A DNA stretch of 64,000 bases from Acanthosepion esculentum (lineage: Eukaryota > Mollusca > Cephalopoda > Sepiida > Sepiidae), in contig CAXIWW010000817.1 of NCBI GenBank assembly GCA_964036315.1, positions 5,925,501 to 5,989,500 on the forward strand. Direction: 5' to 3'. This document shows positions 58,561-64,000 of this stretch, one piece after another (position 1 is the first letter of the stretch; each line of letters begins with the position of its first letter). The position numbers were made by a program, and so were the translations under genes. A model generated the notes under the pieces. The model was not told the DNA's origin and made no database searches. It saw only the letters and a list, made by a program, of their open reading frames with translations.

Positions 58561-61500
58561 TTCTGGAACAGTCTCCTGCGTGCGGTGTCGTCTGCGTGGG
58601 ATTTTGTGGGATTGGGGGTCGTCTGCGTGGGACTTTATGGGACTGGGGGTCGTCTGCGTGGGTCATTCTGGGACTCTCTCCTTGGTGGGGGGGTCGTCTG
58701 CGTGGGACATTTTGGGACTGTTTCCTGGGTGGGGACTCGTCTGCGTGGGACTTTCTGGGACTGTGGGTCGTCTGCGTGGGCCTTTCTGGGACAGTCTCCT
58801 GGGTCCGATGTCGTCTGCGTGGGACTTTGTGGGACTGGTGGTCTTCTGCGTGGGACTTTCTGGGTGGGGGTCGTCTGTTTGGGACTTTTTGGGACTGTCT
58901 CCTGGGTGGGGGTCGTCTGCGTGGGACTTTCTGGGATTGTCTCCTGGCTGGGGGTCGTCTGCATGGGACTTCCTAGGACTGGGGGTCGTCTGCGTGGGAC
59001 TAACTGGGACTGTCTCCTGGGTGGGTGTTCGTCTGCGTGGGATTTTCTGGGACTGGGGGTCGTCTGCGTGGGAATTGCTGGGACACTCTCCAGTCTGGGG
59101 GTCGTCTGCGTGGGACTTTCTGGCTCTGGCTCCTGGGTGTGGGGTCGTCTGCGTGGGATATCTAGGACTGTCTCCTGGGTGGGGGGTCGTCTTCATGGGA
59201 CTTTCTGGGACTGGGGGTCTTTTGCGTGGGACTTTCTGGGACTGTCTCCTGCGTGGGGGGTCGTCTGCGTGGGACTTTAATGGACTCGGTGTCGTCTGCG
59301 TGGGACTTTCTGGGACTGTCTCCTGGGTGGTGGTCGTCTGCGTGGGACTTTCTGGGACTGTCTCCTGGGTGGGGGGTCGTCTGCGTGGGACTTTCTGGGA
59401 CTGTCTCCTGGGTGGGTGTTCGTCTGCGTGGGATTTTCTGGGATTGGGGGTCGTCTGCGTGGGACTTGCTGGGACACTCTCCTGTCTGGGGGTCGTCTGC
59501 GTGGGACTTTCTGGGACTGTCTCCTGGGTGGGGTGTCGTCTGCTTGGGACTTTCTGGGACTGGGGGTTGTCTGTATGGGTCTTTCTGGTACAGTCTCCTG
59601 CGTGCGGTGTCGTCTGCGTGTGATTTTGTGGGATTGGGGGTCGTCTGCGTGGGTCATTCTGGGACTCACTTCTGGGTGGGGCTCGTCTGCGTGGGACATT
59701 CTGGGACTGTTTCCTGGGTGGGGACTCGTCTGCGTGGGACGTTCTGGGACTGGGGTTCGTCTGGGTGGGTCTTTCTGGGACAGTCTCCTGGGTGCGGTGT
59801 CGTCTGCGTGGGACTTTGTGGGACTGGGGGTCTTCTGCGTGGGACTTTCTGGGACTGTCTCCTGGGTGGGGGTCGTCTGTTTGGGACTTTCTGGGACTGT
59901 CTCCTGGGTGGGGGTCGTCTGCGTGGGACTTTCTGGCATTGTCTCCTGGCTGGGGGTCGTCTGCATGGGATTTCCTAGGTCTGGGGGTCGTCTGCGTGGT
60001 ACTTTCTGGCACTGTCTCCTGGGTGGGGGGTCGTCTGCGTCGGACTTTCTGGGACTGACTCCTGGGTGGGGGTTGTCTGCGTGGGACTTTCTGGGACTGT
60101 CTCCTGGGTGGTGGGTCGTCTGCGTGGGATATCTGGGACTGCCTCCTGTGTTGGGGGTCTTCTTCATGGGACTTTCTGTGACTGGGGGTCGTCTGCGTGG
60201 GATTTTCCGGGACTGTCTCCTTGGTGGGGGCTCATCTGCGTGGGACTTTCTGGGACTGTCTCCTGGGTGGGGGTTCGTCTGCGTGGGACTTTCAGGGACT
60301 GGGTGTCGTCTTCGTGGGACTTTCTGGGACTGTCTCCTGGGTGGGGGTCGTCTGTGTGTGACTTTCTGGGACTGGGGGTCGTATGCTTGGGACTTTCAGG
60401 GACTGTCTCCTGGGTGGCTGTTCGTCTGCGTGGGATTTTCTGAGACTGGGGGTCGTCTGCGTCAGACTTGCTGGGACTGTCTCCTGTCTGGGGGTCGTCT
60501 GCTTGGGACTTTCTTGGACTGGGGGTCGTCTGCGTGGGACTTTCTGGGACTGTCTCCTGGGTGGGGGCTCGTCTGCGTGGGACTGTCTTGGACTGTCTCC
60601 TGGGTGGGTGTTCGTCTGCGTGGGTCTTTCTGTGAGGGTCGTCTGCGTGGGATATCTGGGTCTCTCTCCTGGGTGGGGGTTCGTCTGCTTGGGACTTTCT
60701 TGGACGGGGGGTCGTCTGCGTGGGACTTTCTGGGACTGTCTCCTGGGTGGGGGCTCGTCTGCGTGGGACTTTCTTGGACTGTCTCCTGGGTGGGTGTTCG
60801 TCTGAGTGGGACTTTCTGTGAGGGTCGTCTGCGTGGGATATCTGGGTCTGTCTCCTTGGTGGGGGTTCGTCTGCATGGGAATTTCTGGAACAGTCTCCTG
60901 CGTGCGGTGTCGTCTGCGTGGGATTTTGTGGGATTGGGGGTCGTCTGCGTGGGACTTTATGGGACTGGGGGTCGTCTGCGTGGGTCATTCTGGGACTCTC
61001 TCCTTGGTGGGGGGGTCGTCTGCGTGGGACATTTTGGGACTGTTTCCTGGGTGGGGACTCGTCTGCGTGGGACTTTCTGGGACTGTGGGTCGTCTGCGTG
61101 GGCCTTTCTGGGACAGTCTCCTGGGTCCGATGTCGTCTGCGTGGGACTTTGTGGGACTGGTGGTCTTCTGCGTGGGACTTTCTGGGACTGTCTCCTGGGT
61201 GGGGGTCGTCTGTTTGGGACTTTTTGGGACTGTCTCCTGGGTGGGGGTCGTCTGCGTGGGACTTTCTGGGATTGTCTCCTGGCTGGGGGTCGTCTGCATG
61301 GGACTTCCTAGGACTGGGGGTCGTCTGCGTGGGACTAACTGGGACTGTCTCCTGGGTGGGTGTTCGTCTGCGTGGGATTTTCTGGGACTGGGGGTCGTCT
61401 GCGTGGGAATTGCTGGGACACTCTCCAGTCTGGGGGTCGTCTGCGTGGGACTTTCTGGCTCTGGCTCCTGGGTGTGGGGTCGTCTGCGTGGGATATCTAG

Positions 61501-63220
61501 GACTGTCTCCTGGGTGGGGGGTCGTCTTCATGGGACTTTCTGGGACTGGGGGTCTTTTGCGTGGGACTTTCTGGGACTGTCTCCTGCGTGGGGGGTCGTC
61601 TGCGTGGGACTTTCATGGACTGGGTGTCGTCTGCGTGGGACTTTCTGGGACTGTCTCCTGGGTGGTGGTCGTCTGCGTGGGACTTTCTGGGACTGTCTCC
61701 TGGGTGGGGGGTCGTCTGCGTGGGACTTTCTGGGACTGTCTCCTGGGTGGGTGTTCGTCTGCGTGGGATTTTCTGGGATTGGGGGTCGTCTGCGTGGGAC
61801 TTGCTGGGACACTCTCCTGTCTGGGGGTCGTCTGCGTGGGACTTTCTGGGACTGTCTCCTGGGTGGGGTGTCGTCTGCTTGGGACTTTCTGGGACTGGGG
61901 GTTGTCTGTATGGGTCTTTCTGGTACAGTCTCCTGCGTGCGGTGTCGTCTGCGTGTGATTTTGTGGGATTGGGGGTCGTCTGCGTGGGTCATTCTGGGAC
62001 TCACTTCTGGGTGGGGCTCGTCTGCGTGGGACATTCTGGGACTGTTTCCTGGGTGGGGACTCGTCTGCGTGGGACGTTCTGGGACTGGGGTTCGTCTGGG
62101 TGGGTCTTTCTGGGACAGTCTCCTGGGTGCGGTGTCGTCTGCGTGGGACTTTGTGGGACTGGGGGTCTTCTGCGTGGGACTTTCTGGGACTGTCTCCTGG
62201 GTGGGGGTCGTCTGTTTGGGACTTTCTGGGACTGTCTCCTGGGTGGGGGTCGTCTGCGTGGGACTTTCTGGCATTGTCTCCTGGCTGGGGGTCGTCTGCA
62301 TGGGATTTCCTAGGTCTGGGGGTCGTCTGCGTGGTACTTTCTGGCACTGTCTCCTGGGTGGGGGGTCGTCTGCGTCGGACTTTCTGGGACTGACTCCTGG
62401 GTGGGGGTTGTCTGCGTGGGACTTTCTGGGACTGTCTCCTGGGTGGTGGGTCGTCTGCGTGGGATATCTGGGACTGCCTCCTGTGTTGGGGGTCTTCTTC
62501 ATGGGACTTTCTGTGACTGGGGGTCGTCTGCGTGGGATTTTCCGGGACTGTCTCCTTGGTGGGGGCTCATCTGCGTGGGACTTTCTGGGACTGTCTCCTG
62601 GGTGGGGGTTCGTCTGCGTGGGACTTTCAGGGACTGGGTGTCGTCTTCGTGGGACTTTCTGGGACTGTCTCCTGGGTGGGGGTCGTCTGTGTGTGACTTT
62701 CTGGGACTGGGGGTCGTATGCTTGGGACTTTCAGGGACTGTCTCCTGGGTGGCTGTTCGTCTGCGTGGGATTTTCTGAGACTGGGGGTCGTCTGCGTCAG
62801 ACTTGCTGGGACTGTCTCCTGTCTGGGGGTCGTCTGCTTGGGACTTTCTTGGACTGGGGGTCGTCTGCGTGGGACTTTCTGGGACTGTCTCCTGGGTGGG
62901 GGCTCGTCTGCGTGGGACTGTCTTGGACTGTCTCCTGGGTGGGTGTTCGTCTGCGTGGGTCTTTCTGTGAGGGTCGTCTGCGTGGGATATCTGGGTCTCT
63001 CTCCTGGGTGGGGGTTCGTCTGCTTGGGACTTTCTTGGACGGGGGGTCGTCTGCGTGGGACTTTCTGGGACTGTCTCCTGGGTGGGGGCTCGTCTGCGTG
63101 GGACTTTCTTGGACTGTCTCCTGGGTGGGTGTTCGTCTGAGTGGGACTTTCTGTGAGGGTCGTCTGCGTGGGATATCTGGGTCTGTCTCCTTGGTGGGGG
63201 TTCGTCTGCATGGGAATTTC
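58561..63220 (+). repeat. Near-identical tandem duplication, 2335-bp period, in satellite H
   Basis: The segment beginning TTCTGGAACAGTCTCCTGCG at 58561 recurs at 60883, and copy 2 extends to about 63220. The offset is 2322 up to 58860 and 2335 afterwards, because copy 1 lacks 13 bp between two CTGGG repeats (58856-58866 versus the matching site near 61190). Other differences include TTTAATGGACTCGG at 59276 versus TTTCATGGACTGGG at 61611. This is a young duplication, or an assembly duplication. Confidence 0.85.
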
Positions 63221-64000
63221 TCGGACTGTCTCCTGGGATGGGGGTCGTCTGCGTGGGACTTTCTCGGACTGGGGGTCGTCCTCGTGGGACTTTATGGGTC
63301 TGTCTCCTGGGTGGCGGTTCGTCTGCGTGGCTTTTTCTGGTGTGGGGGTCGTCTGCGTGGGAATTTCTGGGACTCTGGGTCGTCTTCTTTGGACTTTCTG
63401 GGACCGGGGGTCGTCTGCGTGGGACTTTCTGGGACTGTCTCCTGGGTGGGGGCTCGTCTGCGTGGGACTTTCTGGAACTGTGGGTCGTCTGCGTGGGACT
63501 TTCTGGGACTGTCTCCTGGGTGGGGGCTTGTCTGCGTGGGACTTTCTGGGACTGGGGGTCGTCTGCGTGGGACTTACTGGAACTGGTTGTCGTCTGCGTG
63601 GGACTTTCTGGGACTGTCTCCTGGGTGGGGGGTCGTCTGCGTGGGACTTGCTGGGACTGTCTCCTGGGTGGGGATCGTCTGCGTGGGACTTTCTGGGACT
63701 GTCTCCTGGGTGGGGGGTTGTCTGCGTGGGACTTTCTGGGACTGGGGGTCGTCTGCGTGGGACATTCTTGGACTGGTGGCCGTCTGCGTGGGACTTACTG
63801 GGACTGGTTGTCGTCTGCGTGGGACTTCCTGGGACTGTCTCCTGGGTGGGGGGTCGTCTGCGTGGGACTTGCTGGGACTGTCTCCTGGGTGGGGATCGTC
63901 TGCGTGGGACTTTCTAGGATTGGGGGTCCTCTGCGTGGGAATTTCTGGGACTGTCTCCTTGGTAGGGTGTCGTCTGCGTGAGACTTTCTGGGACTGGGGT

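Larger units (their letters stand above)
50113..64000 (+). repeat. Satellite H (G/T-rich, 31- and 43-bp units)
   Basis: Units begin GTCGTCTGCGTGGGACTTTC and continue TGGGACTGGGG (short, about 31 bp) or TGGGACTGTCTCCTGGGTGG plus extra G (long, about 43 bp), in irregular alternation. The 43-bp consensus has 19 G, 13 T, 9 C and 2 A, so the plus strand is about 74% G+T. The array starts within GTGTTGGGGGTCGTATGCG and runs to the window end. Frames of up to 748 codons (plus 52834-55080), 701 codons (plus 50619-52724) and 631 codons (plus 59416-61311) overlap open frames in other registers and on the minus strand (for example 455 codons at 61531-60164). They are not annotated as genes. Confidence 0.95.

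Noticed and set aside
50619..63981. Frames up to 748 codons in satellite H as genuine giant genes
   Set aside because: Several overlapping registers and both strands are open over the same bases. The 31/43-bp units shift frame continually, and the duplicated blocks show indels that are not multiples of three (13 bp).
50113..64000. Telomeric or subtelomeric repeat because of G/T richness
   Set aside because: No TTAGGG-type or other 5-8 bp telomere motif is present. The unit is 31/43 bp and contains constant non-telomeric sequence.

Overview
This is a gene-poor eukaryotic heterochromatin-like window. Nearly all of its 64 kb consists of four unrelated tandem-repeat families lying end to end. 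The only recognisable protein-coding sequence is a 5'-truncated Ty3/gypsy retrotransposon. Polymerase-type LTR elements nested in kilobase satellite arrays, and the absence of operons or compact genes, point to a eukaryote. The pol sequence (retroviral-type RNase H, HHCC/DD35E integrase, GPF-type tail) is of a kind common in invertebrate animals, including flatworms and molluscs. The species cannot be settled from the sequence. No tRNA, rRNA, CRISPR array or host gene was found. Layout: (1) 1-4672, satellite family A in forward orientation. It is a composite unit: a variable run of 22-bp minisatellite repeats followed by a conserved spacer of about 155 bp containing a TATATAAA stretch, a poly-T tract, and CCTAGG plus ACTAGT at the unit border. 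(2) 4673-9832, family A inverted. (3) 9834-13100, the truncated gypsy element on the minus strand, inserted inside one family-A spacer with a 5-bp TACAT repeat on each side. (4) 13101-14330, the interrupted inverted block continues. (5) 14331-30442, family A forward again for 16 kb. (6) 30443-33362, satellite E, 60-bp monomers. (7) 33363-33642, first copy of a non-tandem 280-bp sequence, here called S280. (8) 33643-47875, satellite G, 73-bp monomers in 219-bp trimers. (9) 47898-48178, second S280 copy in direct orientation. (10) 48179-48275, single-copy AT-rich spacer. (11) 48276-48869, satellite E inverted. (12) 48870-50112, satellite E forward. (13) 50113-64000, satellite H, G/T-rich 31- and 43-bp units, running off the window. 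There are no cooperating genes here. The architecture itself is the content: repeated orientation switches, a mobile-element insertion that dates one block, a 14-kb array bracketed by 280-bp direct repeats, and recent near-identical duplications of about 2.0-2.6 kb in three of the four families. Long open frames in the satellites exist in several frames on both strands at once. They result from repeats lacking stop codons, not from genes. The repeats are so regular that array lengths and some duplications could partly reflect assembly; this is flagged where relevant.
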